Positions 1 to 8,056 of a stretch of 64,000 nt of DNA are shown one piece after another. Position numbers and translations under genes: made by a program. Position 1 is the first letter of the stretch; each line of letters opens with the position of its first letter. The notes under the pieces are model-generated. The model saw only the letters and a list, made by a program, of their open reading frames with translations, ran no database searches and was not told the DNA's origin. Source of the DNA: an uncultured Pelagibacteraceae bacterium (GTDB lineage: Bacteria; Pseudomonadota; Alphaproteobacteria; Pelagibacterales; Pelagibacteraceae); the NCBI GenBank assembly GCA_902575835.1, contig CACGSX010000004.1, positions 1-64,000 on the forward strand, in the 5' to 3' direction.

Positions 1-461
1 CCATTAAATTTCGAGAATTTATAATCTTTGTAAAAACGATATACCTCATTTTTAATTAAACCAATTTTAGCCAAAATATTATTTTTTTTTAAGACACTTT
101 TTGTTTTTTTTGCTGTTCGTTTATCAAAATCTTCAATCGAATAATTAACTAATTTAATCTTTTTTTTTATAATAATGTTTGTGCAAGGTGGTGTTTTTCC
201 ATAATGGATGCAGGGTTCTAAAGTTACATACATATTTGAATTTTTAAAATTTATTTTATTATTTTTTAAGGCTGCTACTTCAGCATGAGGTCTACCATTA
301 ATATATGTCTTTCCGTAAGAAATGATTTCATCTTTGTGTGTCACTACACATCCGACTGATGGATTTAGTCCTGTTAGTCCCCTATTTTGGTTGGCAAGTT
401 CTAGTGCCAATCTCATAAATGCTTTATTTTTTTCTGATGATTTATCTTTTTTTAAAGACAT
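1..461 (-). CDS. ribD: RibD riboflavin deaminase/reductase, N-terminal part (cut by window edge)
   Basis: Bifunctional enzyme of riboflavin synthesis; the visible part is the diaminohydroxyphosphoribosylaminopyrimidine deaminase domain. Translating the minus strand from the ATG at 461 gives about 153 residues without a stop, running off the left edge. The cytidine-deaminase-like zinc site is complete: HAEVAAL near residue 62 and [12 protein letters not shown] near residue 82. The motif [11 protein letters not shown] is also typical of RibD. The reductase domain lies outside the window. The start overlaps the end of nrdR by 20 bases, the common nrdR-ribD arrangement. Family assignment is firm; whether the C-terminal reductase is present cannot be seen. 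Confidence 0.93.
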   Translation of the reverse strand, partial: MSLKKDKSSEKNKAFMRLALELANQNRGLTGLNPSVGCVVTHKDEIISYGKTYINGRPHAEVAALKNNKINFKNSNMYVTLEPCIHYGKTPPCTNIIIKKKIKLVNYSIEDFDKRTAKKTKSVLKKNNILAKIGLIKNEVYRFYKDYKFSKFN

Positions 462-900
462 CGATTTTATCAACAAATTGAACGAAGTCTTTTTCTTCTC
501 TAAAATTTCTATATACTGATGCAAATCTTACATAAGCTACTGGGTCCAATTCTTTTAATCCATCCATTACCATTGTGCCTATTGTGTTTGAAGAAATTTC
601 ACTTTGACCAAATTCTTCTAGTGATCTAGAAATTTTAGAAATAAATTTTTCTACTGTTTCAGTATCAAGAGGTCTTTTTTTTAGAGCTACATAAATGGAT
701 TTAGACAATTTATCTCTATCAAATGGTGATTTTCTTCCATTTTTTTTTACAATTGTTAGCTCACGAAATTGAACTCTTTCAAATGTTGTAAATCTTTGTC
801 CACAGCTACAAAGTCTCCTTCTTCTTATAGCTGTTCCATCTTCAGTAGGTCTAGAATCTACAACTGAAGTTTCTCCTTTTTTATCACAGGGACAAATCAT
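442..900 (-). CDS. nrdR: Transcriptional repressor NrdR
   Basis: Nucleotide-sensing repressor of ribonucleotide reductase genes. It has an N-terminal zinc ribbon (residues 1-45) and an ATP-cone domain (about 48-138). [10 protein letters not shown], the run of four Arg and RFTTFERVQ are family hallmarks, and the 152-aa length is normal. Odd: both zinc knuckles are one residue short. The family has MxCPxC and RRRRxCxxC; here the protein begins [10 protein letters not shown] and the second knuckle reads RRRRLCSCG, so each CxxC has become CxC. Both changes are in-frame losses of one codon. It lies between glyA (6-base gap) and ribD. Known NrdR proteins bind NrdR boxes at nrd promoters; no nrd gene is in this window. 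Confidence 0.93.
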   Translation of the reverse strand: MICPCDKKGETSVVDSRPTEDGTAIRRRRLCSCGQRFTTFERVQFRELTIVKKNGRKSPFDRDKLSKSIYVALKKRPLDTETVEKFISKISRSLEEFGQSEISSNTIGTMVMDGLKELDPVAYVRFASVYRNFREEKDFVQFVDKIDVFKKR

Positions 901-906
901 AATTCA

Positions 907-2217
907 TTATCCCAAATTTTTATAAATTGGGAAATTTGAACATAAATCAACAACTTCTTTTCTTACTTCGTCTTCTATTTTTGTATTATCGTCAGGGTTT
1001 GATGACAAACCTTTAATTACTTTAGTAATTAGTTCACCAACAATTTTAAATTCATTTAAACCAAAACCTCTAGTAGTTGCGGCCTGAGAACCTAGTCTTA
1101 TACCAGAAGTTACCATTGGACTTTCTGTATCGAAAGGAATTCCATTTTTATTACATGTTATATTGGCTCTTGATAAACTTTCAGCTGCAGCATTACCTTT
1201 GACACCAAAAGGTCTTAAATCTACCAACATTAAATGAGTATCTGTTCCTCCGGAATAAATCTTAAAACCATTTGTTTTTAATGTTTCTGCAAGAATTTTT
1301 GCATTAGCTAAAACATTAGATATATATTCTTTAAAAGAAGGTTCTAAAGCTTCTTTAAATCCAACTGCTTTTGCTGCTATAATATGCATCAGAGGGCCAC
1401 CCTGATAACCGGGAAATACAGCTGTGTTAATTTTTTTATAAATATCTTCGTGATTAGTTAAAATAATTCCACCTCTAGCACTTCTAAAAACTTTATGAGT
1501 TGTAGATGTAACGACATGAGCATGATCAACAGGATTTGGATAACCTTTGCCAGCAACAAGACCTGAGAAGTGAGCCATATCTACCATAAAGAATGCTCCA
1601 ACCTTATCAGCAATTTCTCTAAATCTTTTAAAATCAATAACCCTAGAATATGCACTACCTCCAGCAATTATAAGTTTAGGTTTATTTTCAATCGCTAATC
1701 TTTCAACTTCATCATAGTCGATTAATTCAGAGGTTTTATCTACATCATAGCTTATTGCATTAAACCATTTGCCTGACATCGCAATTTTAAGACCATGAGT
1801 AATATGACCACCAGAATTTAAACTCATTCCCATAAAAGTATCACCTGGCTTTAATAATGCTAAAAACACTGCTCCGTTAGCTTGCGCACCAGAATGAGGT
1901 TGTGAATTCGCAAATTTACAATTAAAGAGTTTTTTTAATCTATCGTTAGCAAGTGACTCAGCAACATCAACATGTTCACATCCGTTATAATATCTTTTAC
2001 CTGGGTAACCTTCGGCATACTTATTTGTTAGTACTGAACCTTGTGCCTCTAAAACAGCTTGTGAAACAATATTTTCTGATGCGATTAATTCTATATGATT
2101 TTGTTGTCTGATTAATTCTTTATTTACTGCATCAAATATTTCTGGATCAGCTTCAGACAATTTTTTTTCAAAAAAGTCTTCATATTGAGTATTTAAATAT
2201 TTTTTTTCACTAGACAT
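907..2217 (-). CDS. glyA: Serine hydroxymethyltransferase
   Basis: PLP enzyme that interconverts serine plus tetrahydrofolate with glycine plus 5,10-methylene-tetrahydrofolate; main entry to one-carbon metabolism. The 436-aa length is normal. IELIASENI near residue 42, [16 protein letters not shown] (65-80), [13 protein letters not shown] (211-223) and the PLP-lysine motif with K242 in VVTSTTHK are visible. The stretch after K242 reads VFRSARGG rather than the usual TLRGPRGG, a modest divergence. It follows rpiB by 8 bases and precedes nrdR. In SAR11 the enzyme would join the glycine and methylene-THF made by the sarcosine oxidase encoded at 14016-19096 (inference). Confidence 0.97.
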   Translation of the reverse strand: MSSEKKYLNTQYEDFFEKKLSEADPEIFDAVNKELIRQQNHIELIASENIVSQAVLEAQGSVLTNKYAEGYPGKRYYNGCEHVDVAESLANDRLKKLFNCKFANSQPHSGAQANGAVFLALLKPGDTFMGMSLNSGGHITHGLKIAMSGKWFNAISYDVDKTSELIDYDEVERLAIENKPKLIIAGGSAYSRVIDFKRFREIADKVGAFFMVDMAHFSGLVAGKGYPNPVDHAHVVTSTTHKVFRSARGGIILTNHEDIYKKINTAVFPGYQGGPLMHIIAAKAVGFKEALEPSFKEYISNVLANAKILAETLKTNGFKIYSGGTDTHLMLVDLRPFGVKGNAAAESLSRANITCNKNGIPFDTESPMVTSGIRLGSQAATTRGFGLNEFKIVGELITKVIKGLSSNPDDNTKIEDEVRKEVVDLCSNFPIYKNLG

Positions 2218-2225
2218 TTATTTAC

Positions 2226-2651
2226 CTATATTTTTTTAATTCTTTTTGTATGTCTACCGCCTTCAAACTCAGTTTTTAGAAAGCTCTCAACACATTTTAA
2301 GGCAACTGTTTTTTTAATAAGCCTTTGTCCTAATGTTATAACATTTGCATCATTATGCAATCGCGATAATTTGGCATTTTTTACTGAATAGCATAAAGCT
2401 GCGCGTATTCCCTTATTTTTGTTAGCAGCAATAGACATTCCTATTCCTGAACCACAAACAAGTATTCCTACATGATTCTTATTTTTCACCACTTGTTTAC
2501 AAAGTTTATGAGCAAAATCAGGGTAATCAACGGACTTCTTATTTTGTTTTGGTCCCAGATCTTTTATTGGATAATTTTTATTAAAGTATTTTAAAATATT
2601 CTTTTTTAAATTAAATCCACCATGATCTGAAGCAATAAAGATTTTTTTCAA
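2226..2651 (-). CDS. rpiB: Ribose-5-phosphate isomerase B
   Basis: RpiB/LacAB-family sugar-phosphate isomerase that interconverts ribose 5-phosphate and ribulose 5-phosphate. At 141 aa it has the normal length. IASDHGGFNLKK at residues 6-17, DYPDFAHKLC in the first half, and the anion-binding loop VCGSGIGMSIAANK followed by GIRAALC are the family signatures; the loop Cys is the usual catalytic base. It sits immediately upstream of glyA, a pairing seen in many Alphaproteobacteria, and 1 base downstream of the hydroxylase-like gene, so it is probably co-transcribed with both. Confidence 0.93.
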   Translation of the reverse strand: MKKIFIASDHGGFNLKKNILKYFNKNYPIKDLGPKQNKKSVDYPDFAHKLCKQVVKNKNHVGILVCGSGIGMSIAANKNKGIRAALCYSVKNAKLSRLHNDANVITLGQRLIKKTVALKCVESFLKTEFEGGRHTKRIKKI

Positions 2652-2652
2652 T

Positions 2653-3243
2653 TTAATTAAATTTGTAATTTAAAACACAAGCAACAAGGTGAACTCTATT
2701 TTCTTCACCCCCATTAAATGCATTGTGATATTTAGTATTATTAGTAATCCAAACAGAGCCATCTGCTGGCATATGTTTTGCAACATTATCAACGACCATT
2801 ATTGCTCCGGGATTTGTGTATATAGGTATATGAAGCCTTGGCTCAGGATCTCTATGCCAACTCAATGTTGATCTTGGCTCTTTAAGAAGAAGTCTCATCC
2901 TACCTAATTTATACTTTTTTGTTAATTGATCATAAACTTCTTTAAAATAAGTGTTTTTAAAATCGTCAACAAATTCTGTATATTTATGTTCATCAATTTT
3001 ACTTTCCCTCTGTACCTCAACACCTGTACTATCTGGCTTAGTCCAATAAATGCCTCTTACATTATTTCCTTTAACAGAATCTGGATCACCTGGAATTTGA
3101 TTTAAAGGTATACCAGCGAAGTGAGGTATTCCTAGACTTGTATCAAAACCTTTTATTTTTAATACTTCATCGCAAGCTTGTTTTAATTTTATGATATCAA
3201 ATTTTACGTCTTGTTTTTGAAAATCATTGAATAATTGTGACAT
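2653..3243 (-). CDS. Aspartyl/asparaginyl beta-hydroxylase-like Fe(II)/2-oxoglutarate oxygenase
   Basis: A 196-aa protein whose C-terminal half carries the metal and co-substrate residues of the AspH-type dioxygenases: H130 and D132 in SWHRDPEPRLHIPI, distal H173 in YHNAFNGGEENRVHL, and R183 as likely 2-oxoglutarate anchor. The first 110 residues are not recognised. No signal peptide or membrane segment. The substrate cannot be told: the family includes peptide and free amino-acid hydroxylases. It is the first gene of the minus-strand run rpiB-glyA-nrdR-ribD and faces hemB across a 70-base divergent spacer, so both an iron enzyme and a heme enzyme would be near the Fur-like palindrome at 3309-3323. 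Family moderately sure, function unknown. Confidence 0.75.
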   Translation of the reverse strand: MSQLFNDFQKQDVKFDIIKLKQACDEVLKIKGFDTSLGIPHFAGIPLNQIPGDPDSVKGNNVRGIYWTKPDSTGVEVQRESKIDEHKYTEFVDDFKNTYFKEVYDQLTKKYKLGRMRLLLKEPRSTLSWHRDPEPRLHIPIYTNPGAIMVVDNVAKHMPADGSVWITNNTKYHNAFNGGEENRVHLVACVLNYKFN

Positions 3244-3267
3244 CGGTGCTCTACTATCTTATAGACT

Positions 3268-3273
3268 ATTATA
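3268..3273 (-). promoter_or_regulatory. Candidate -10 box for the hydroxylase-rpiB-glyA run
   Basis: On the minus strand the hexamer reads TATAAT, an exact sigma-70 -10 match, 25 bases before the ATG at 3243. The -35 is poor: TTGATG (3293-3298) is 19 bases away, longer than ideal. The placement in a 70-base divergent spacer supports it, but AT-rich DNA makes chance -10 boxes common. Confidence 0.35.
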
Positions 3274-3308
3274 TTAAATATTACTATTGTCGCATCAAAA
3301 AAATTAAT

Positions 3309-3323
3309 TGATAATGATTATCA
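3309..3323. promoter_or_regulatory. Fur-box-like perfect palindrome at the hemB start
   Basis: The 15 bases read TGATAAT-G-ATTATCA, a perfect 7-1-7 inverted repeat identical to the classical 7-1-7 Fur box (TGATAATnATTATCA). It covers the hemB ATG at 3314-3316 and lies 66 bases before the divergent hydroxylase start. Position over the start codon is unusual but repression from there is possible. Which regulator would bind (Fur, Irr, Mur or other) cannot be told from this window. Confidence 0.45.
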
Positions 3324-4300
3324 CAGGTAGCTATCCTAATTTAAGATTGAGAAGATCAAGAAAATTCAGTTGGTCTAGAAGATTAGTTCAAGATAATGAT
3401 CTATCTTACAATGATTTTATTTTACCTATCTTTCTTACTGAAGGAAAAGCAAAAAAAGTTCCAATTAATTCAATGCCAAATGTTTTTAGGTATTCTATTG
3501 ATAAATTAAAAAGTGTAGTTGATAAAGCACTAAAATTGGGAATACCAATGGTAGCTTTATTCCCTTATACAAATCCAAGAAAAAGAGATGAATATGGAAA
3601 TGAAGCATTAAATGAAAATAATTTAGTTTGCAAAGCAATAAAATTCATCAAAAAAAATTATAAGAACGAAATTGGAATAATGTGTGATGTTGCATTAGAT
3701 CCATATACATCACATGGTCATGATGGAATAATTAAAAAAAATGAAATTTTAAATGATGAAACATTAGAAATATTGATTAAACAATCAATATTGCAGGCAA
3801 AAATGGGTTGCGATGTGATTGCACCATCAGATATGATGGATGGTAGAGTTTTAAAAATTCGTAAAGCTTTAGATAAAAATAATCTTAAAGATGTTCAAAT
3901 TTTATCATATGCTGTTAAGTATGCATCAAGTTTTTATGGCCCATTCAGAAATGCTGTTGGATCAAGAAGTCTCTTAAAAGGAGACAAAAAAACTTATCAA
4001 ATGGATTTTAAAAATAATTATGAATCATTAAGAGAAGTTGCATTAGATATAAAAGAAGGAGCAGACATGATTATAGTAAAACCAGGGATGCCTTATCTTG
4101 ATATAATTAGGGAAGTTAAGAATAATTTTAAAATTCCAGTTATTGCATACCAAGTATCAGGAGAATATAGTCTCATACAAAATGCAATTTCAAAGAATAT
4201 ATTAGATAAAAAATCGATATATGAAAGTCTAATTTCCTTTAAAAGAGCTGGAGCAAGTGCAATTATAACCTATTTTGCTGATCAAATAAAACTAGATTAA
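3314..4300 (+). CDS. hemB: Delta-aminolevulinic acid dehydratase (porphobilinogen synthase)
   Basis: Condenses two 5-aminolevulinate molecules to porphobilinogen in heme synthesis. I start it at the ATG at 3314 (328 aa) rather than the in-frame TTG at 3308, because the family N-terminus aligns with SYPNLRLRRSRK and WSRRL directly after it. Schiff-base Lys is K256 in MIIVKPGMPY and the second active-site Lys is K202 in YAVKYASSFYGP. The metal loop reads DVALDPYTSHGHDG (125-138): Asp and Ala replace the Cys cluster of zinc-type enzymes, so it should be the Mg/K-dependent class usual in Alphaproteobacteria. Its 3' end overlaps recO by 9 bases, tail to tail. Possible iron control through the palindrome at 3309-3323. 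Confidence 0.96.
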   Translation: MIITGSYPNLRLRRSRKFSWSRRLVQDNDLSYNDFILPIFLTEGKAKKVPINSMPNVFRYSIDKLKSVVDKALKLGIPMVALFPYTNPRKRDEYGNEALNENNLVCKAIKFIKKNYKNEIGIMCDVALDPYTSHGHDGIIKKNEILNDETLEILIKQSILQAKMGCDVIAPSDMMDGRVLKIRKALDKNNLKDVQILSYAVKYASSFYGPFRNAVGSRSLLKGDKKTYQMDFKNNYESLREVALDIKEGADMIIVKPGMPYLDIIREVKNNFKIPVIAYQVSGEYSLIQNAISKNILDKKSIYESLISFKRAGASAIITYFADQIKLD

Positions 4301-4972
4301 TTTTAAAGAATTTTGAAAATTAAATCTTGTTTTGGGAAAATTAAGATTGTTCGGTTTAACGATTGTTTTATCTAAAAAATCTCCTACAATTTTTAAAGCA
4401 TCAAAAGTATCTTCAAAGCTTATATCTTCTTCATCTTTATTTACTAAAAAATTTGGAATGATTTTGCCAGAATTTTTTAATTTATAATTAATTTTATTAC
4501 CTTCAGAAACTTTTTCTACATAATCATTAAAGTCTATGTCATATCCAATTAATTTATAAAAGTTTAACTCCCAATTTACAAACTTTGAGAGCCACTCTTC
4601 ATCTTTTAATATCTCAAAATAATTATCAATTAAGTAATAAATCTCTCTATTTTTTTCGTTCTCAACTGTTAAAATTTTAATCAAATTCATTGTATAAATT
4701 ATACAAAGGAGTTTTTGCTTATCTTCTAAAAAGTAAGGAGTTTTAAATTCATCAATTTCAACTTTTAAAGAACCAATTTTTGATTGAGATTTTGAATTAT
4801 AATTTATATGCAATTTGTTACCCTCAAATAGGTAGTTTTTTATTTTTTTTGAAGTTCCTCCAAAAATAATTCCTGAAATTTTTCCGTGATCTTCAGTATA
4901 AAATTCAGATATTACAGAATTTTCATTATATTTATTTTTTGAAAGTAAGTAACCTTTATCTTGCCAATTCAT
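4292..4972 (-). CDS. recO: DNA repair protein RecO
   Basis: RecO helps RecR and RecF load RecA onto SSB-coated single-stranded DNA. The N-terminal OB fold is seen in WQDKGYLLSKNKYNENS, EFYTEDHGKISGIIFGG and the following basic strand; the C-terminal part is helical. At 226 aa it is slightly shorter than many RecO proteins, and no C-terminal zinc-finger Cys cluster is visible. It starts at a one-base stop/start overlap (TAATG) with rnc, so it is probably translated by coupling. In related bacteria era usually lies between rnc and recO; it is absent here. Sequence divergence is high, so the assignment leans partly on location. Confidence 0.85.
   Translation of the reverse strand: MNWQDKGYLLSKNKYNENSVISEFYTEDHGKISGIIFGGTSKKIKNYLFEGNKLHINYNSKSQSKIGSLKVEIDEFKTPYFLEDKQKLLCIIYTMNLIKILTVENEKNREIYYLIDNYFEILKDEEWLSKFVNWELNFYKLIGYDIDFNDYVEKVSEGNKINYKLKNSGKIIPNFLVNKDEEDISFEDTFDALKIVGDFLDKTIVKPNNLNFPKTRFNFQNSLKLI
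4294..4327. terminator. Imperfect AT-rich inverted repeat at the hemB/recO junction
   Basis: Left arm AGATTAATTTT (4294-4304) pairs with right arm AAAATTAAATCT (4316-4327) with a one-base bulge and an 11-base loop. It spans the hemB stop codon and lies in the last codons of recO. A T-rich stretch follows on the minus strand (AGTTTTATTT). It could act as a bidirectional terminator for the overlapping convergent genes, but GC content of the stem is low. Confidence 0.35.
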
Positions 4973-5634
4973 TACATTTTAATAGTTTCTAAAAGTTTCA
5001 TAGCTGCGGCTTGTTCTGCATTTTTTTTTGAACTACCATCAGCGATAACTGTTTTGCTATCCTTAATTTTTACACTAATTTTAAAATTTGGTTTATGTCT
5101 TGGTCCTGTATTAGAAATAAGTTTATATGTTGGCAATGCTTTAAATTTCTTTAATGAATATTCTTGTAATCTTGTTTTGGAGTCAATTACTGTAACATCT
5201 GATAACTTTAAATAATTTTTCCAATAATTTAATATAAATTTTGACGAAACCTCAAAACCTTTATCTATATAAATTGCTCCTATCAAAGACTCACAACAAT
5301 CAGATATAATTTTTTTTTCAATATTGACTTTTTTTTTCTTTTCTGTGTTTCCTGTTAAAATATAATTATCCAATTCTAATTGCTTACCAATTTCAAAACA
5401 CTTATTTTTATTAACTAAATTTGCAAGTTTTTTGTCAATCATACCTACTTTTTCATTTGGATATAACTCTAAAAGTTTCTTTGATATAACAAACCCTAAA
5501 ACTCTATCACCTAAAAATTCTAGTTTTTCATAATTATTTTTTGTATCAAAACTTTTGTGTGTTAAGGCTTGTATCAATAGTCTATCATCTTTAAAGCTAA
5601 TACCTATTTTCTTTTGTAGTTTGTTTAACTTCAT
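4972..5634 (-). CDS. rnc: Ribonuclease III
   Basis: Endonuclease for double-stranded RNA, used in rRNA and mRNA processing. The catalytic domain occupies about residues 1-145 with the signature YEKLEFLGDRVLGFVI (residues 35-50) and a second acidic site SDCCESLIGAIYIDKG. A C-terminal dsRNA-binding domain (about 150-220) ends with DGSSKKNAEQAAAMKLLETI, typical of the fold. At 220 aa the length is normal. It lies 4 bases after lepB, the usual lepB-rnc order. The hairpin between rplL and rpoB at 61671-61693 is a possible substrate by analogy with Escherichia coli (inference). Confidence 0.95.
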   Translation of the reverse strand: MKLNKLQKKIGISFKDDRLLIQALTHKSFDTKNNYEKLEFLGDRVLGFVISKKLLELYPNEKVGMIDKKLANLVNKNKCFEIGKQLELDNYILTGNTEKKKKVNIEKKIISDCCESLIGAIYIDKGFEVSSKFILNYWKNYLKLSDVTVIDSKTRLQEYSLKKFKALPTYKLISNTGPRHKPNFKISVKIKDSKTVIADGSSKKNAEQAAAMKLLETIKM

Positions 5635-5638
5635 TTAT

Positions 5639-6367
5639 TTAAATTATTTTATTGAAAAATCTTTCAAATCGAACTATTTCATTCCATTTGAAAATGTTAA
5701 AGATACTTCCTTTCCTTGGATTAGATGAAAAAAATAAAATTTGTGCTTTTCCAACTAAATTATTTTGATTAACATAACCAACTTCAGATAGAAATCTGCT
5801 GTCTTTAGAACAATCCCTATTATCACCTAAGAAAAAAAAGTGATTTTCAGGAACAATGTATTTGTCTGAATTAGAAAAAGTTATATCTGTTCTATATGCA
5901 GCTAAATAACTTTTTCCATTTGGAAGCTTTTCTTCAAATATGTTGACATCAATCTGGGATGATCCACAATATAACTTATCATTTTTGCTTTTAATTGTTT
6001 TTAATACTTGATTAGAATTTATATATAAATCACCATCAATAAATTGTATTGTATCACCTGGTAAACCAATCAATCTTTTAATATAATCTGTACGATTATC
6101 AGCAGGTGTTTTAAAAACTATAACATCTCCTCTTTTAGGGTTTTTATTTAATATACGTCCTTTAAAAATAGGAGGACTAAAAGGAAATGAATGTTTGCTA
6201 TATCCGTAAGAAAATTTTGTAACAAATAATCTGTCACCCACAAGCAAGTTGGTTTCCATTGATGATGATGGTATATAAAATGGCTGGATTAATATTGATC
6301 TTATAAAAACTGCAATTATTAATGCATAAAATAATGTTTTAGTATTATCAATTATGAAATTTTTCAT
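5639..6367 (-). CDS. lepB: Signal peptidase I
   Basis: Membrane serine protease that removes signal peptides from exported proteins. One N-terminal membrane segment (about residues 12-28) is followed by the catalytic Ser S36 in IPSSSMETNL and general-base Lys K97 in YIKRLIGLPGD. The downstream box FFLGDNRDCSKDSRF is also intact. The 242-aa length is typical for Alphaproteobacteria. Its start overlaps the acpS stop by 4 bases. Substrates in this window would include the lytic transglycosylase at 11655, which has a clear signal peptide. Confidence 0.96.
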   Translation of the reverse strand: MKNFIIDNTKTLFYALIIAVFIRSILIQPFYIPSSSMETNLLVGDRLFVTKFSYGYSKHSFPFSPPIFKGRILNKNPKRGDVIVFKTPADNRTDYIKRLIGLPGDTIQFIDGDLYINSNQVLKTIKSKNDKLYCGSSQIDVNIFEEKLPNGKSYLAAYRTDITFSNSDKYIVPENHFFFLGDNRDCSKDSRFLSEVGYVNQNNLVGKAQILFFSSNPRKGSIFNIFKWNEIVRFERFFNKII

Positions 6368-6750
6368 TTTTTTTTATTCAAAATAACAAATGCAATTGAG
6401 TGTTTTTTTTCATCTGAAAGTGAAAGATGTATATCGTAATTCTTTAATTTAAATTTTTTTTTTAATATATCTTGTATTTTCTGTGAAATTTTAATTTTAG
6501 GTGATCCTTTCTTATTATTATATATTTCAATATCATTAAAATTAATATTATCTCTAAAGCCTGTGCCTATTGATTTAACAAAAGCTTCTTTAGCAGCAAA
6601 TCTTTTTGCAAAGTAATTCGTTTTATTTCTGTATTTTTTTGATTGTTTAATTTCATTTAATGTAAAGAGTCTTTTTTTAAAACCTTTAATTTTTAGGGAT
6701 TTTTCTATTCTTTTATTATCAATAATATCAACACCGTTACCAATTATCAT
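6364..6750 (-). CDS. acpS: Holo-[acyl-carrier-protein] synthase
   Basis: Transfers the 4'-phosphopantetheine arm from CoA to acyl carrier protein. The first metal/CoA motif GNGVDIIDNKRIEKSL starts at residue 4 and the second, FAKRFAAKEAFVKSIGTG, at about residue 48; both contain the usual acidic residues. At 128 aa the length is normal. It begins on a one-base overlap with the pdxJ stop and ends 4 bases inside lepB. The pdxJ-acpS-lepB order is a long-standing bacterial arrangement. Confidence 0.94.
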   Translation of the reverse strand: MIIGNGVDIIDNKRIEKSLKIKGFKKRLFTLNEIKQSKKYRNKTNYFAKRFAAKEAFVKSIGTGFRDNINFNDIEIYNNKKGSPKIKISQKIQDILKKKFKLKNYDIHLSLSDEKKHSIAFVILNKKK

Positions 6751-7469
6751 TAGTTTAATATTTTTCTAAAATTAGTGATTACTTTTTTCATACCTAACAT
6801 GATGGCCTCTCCAATTATAAAATGTCCAATATTAAATTCCTCTATTGATTTAATCTTTCTTAAAATTTTAGTTGATTTATAATCTAGGCCATGACCTGCA
6901 TGAACTTCCATTCCTATTTTTTTTGCTAACGTGGCACAATTTTTTATTTTTTTGAACTCGACTAAATAATTTTTGTTATTTTTAACTTTTAAAGCAAATT
7001 TTCCTGTATGAAGTTCCACACATTTCGCATTTAATTCTTTTGATGCAAAAACATCTTTAATATTTGGATTGATGAAAAGACTTGTTCTAATTTTTTTTGA
7101 ATTTAATTTACTAATTACTTTTTTAATTATTTTTTTATTTTTTGTGATATTTAAACCTCCTTCAGTGGTTATTTCATCCCTTTTTTCAGGAACTATACAA
7201 ACAAAATTAGGTTTATATTTTAATGCAATTTTAAGCATTTCATTGTTAGCAGCCATTTCTAAATTTATTGGCACTCTTTTAATTTTTGAAAATATAGCTA
7301 CGTCTTCATCTCGAATATGTCTACGATCTTCTCTTAAATGAATAGTAATAGAATTTGCACCGAATTTCATAACCTGTCTTGCATATGAAACAGGATCTGG
7401 ATGCCCCTCTCCTCTGGCATTTCTTAATGTTGCAATATGGTCTACGTTAACACCGAGTCTAGATTTCAT
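6750..7469 (-). CDS. pdxJ: Pyridoxine 5'-phosphate synthase
   Basis: Closes the pyridine ring of vitamin B6 from 1-deoxyxylulose 5-phosphate and 3-amino-2-oxopropyl phosphate. LGVNVDHIATLRNARG (residues 5-20), ITIHLREDRRHI (about 42-53), EVHAGHGLDYKST (about 193-205) and the phosphate loop FNIGHFIIGEA at the C-terminus match the TIM-barrel family. The 239-aa length is normal. It overlaps pyrE by 4 bases (ATGA type) and acpS by 1. Its presence suggests de novo B6 synthesis, but the other pathway genes are not in this window. Confidence 0.95.
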   Translation of the reverse strand: MKSRLGVNVDHIATLRNARGEGHPDPVSYARQVMKFGANSITIHLREDRRHIRDEDVAIFSKIKRVPINLEMAANNEMLKIALKYKPNFVCIVPEKRDEITTEGGLNITKNKKIIKKVISKLNSKKIRTSLFINPNIKDVFASKELNAKCVELHTGKFALKVKNNKNYLVEFKKIKNCATLAKKIGMEVHAGHGLDYKSTKILRKIKSIEEFNIGHFIIGEAIMLGMKKVITNFRKILN

Positions 7470-8056
7470 TTTAAATATCTACTTCCAGGTTTTGTAATTG
7501 GAATTTTTTTTAACTCAATTGGTAAATCATTTTTTTTATAAGTTGGTATTTCTAATTTAATTTGCGAAACAATATTTTTATCTTTAATTTTTAATCTTGG
7601 TTTACTAGATCTATTAATCAAACACGCATATCCAACTACTTTTGATTTATATTTTTTTACAAGTCGAGCACATTCTAAACTTGACTTACCCGTAGTAATT
7701 ACGTCTTCTACTATCAAAACTTTAGAATTTTTTTTAATTGAAAAACCTCTTCTTAAAATAAATTTCCCATTAACTCTCTCACAAAATATTGTCTCCTTAT
7801 TCAATAAATTTCCAACAATATAGCCTATAACAATACCGCCCATAGCTGGTGACAAAATTATATCAATTTTTTTGAATTTTTTTTTTATTTTAGTGCTTAA
7901 GGATTTACAAAATTCTTCTGATTTTTTTGGATAACTTAATAATTTAGCACACTGAACATACTGGGGTGAATGTAAACCTGAAGATAAAACAAAATGTCCT
8001 CCTAAAAGTGCCTTAGTTTTTTTTAAAACCGCTAAAGAATCTTTTAAAGAAAGCAT
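7466..8056 (-). CDS. pyrE: Orotate phosphoribosyltransferase
   Basis: Joins orotate to PRPP giving orotidine 5'-phosphate in pyrimidine synthesis. The PRPP-binding motif VLIVEDVITTGKSSLE lies near residues 112-127; HFVLSSGLHSPQYVQC near the N-terminus and ILSPAMGGIVIGYIVG further on are family features. The 196-aa length is normal. Its start lies 44 bases inside the relA/spoT gene, an unusually long overlap for this window, but the N-terminal sequence from this ATG fits the family. Confidence 0.93.
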   Translation of the reverse strand: MLSLKDSLAVLKKTKALLGGHFVLSSGLHSPQYVQCAKLLSYPKKSEEFCKSLSTKIKKKFKKIDIILSPAMGGIVIGYIVGNLLNKETIFCERVNGKFILRRGFSIKKNSKVLIVEDVITTGKSSLECARLVKKYKSKVVGYACLINRSSKPRLKIKDKNIVSQIKLEIPTYKKNDLPIELKKIPITKPGSRYLK

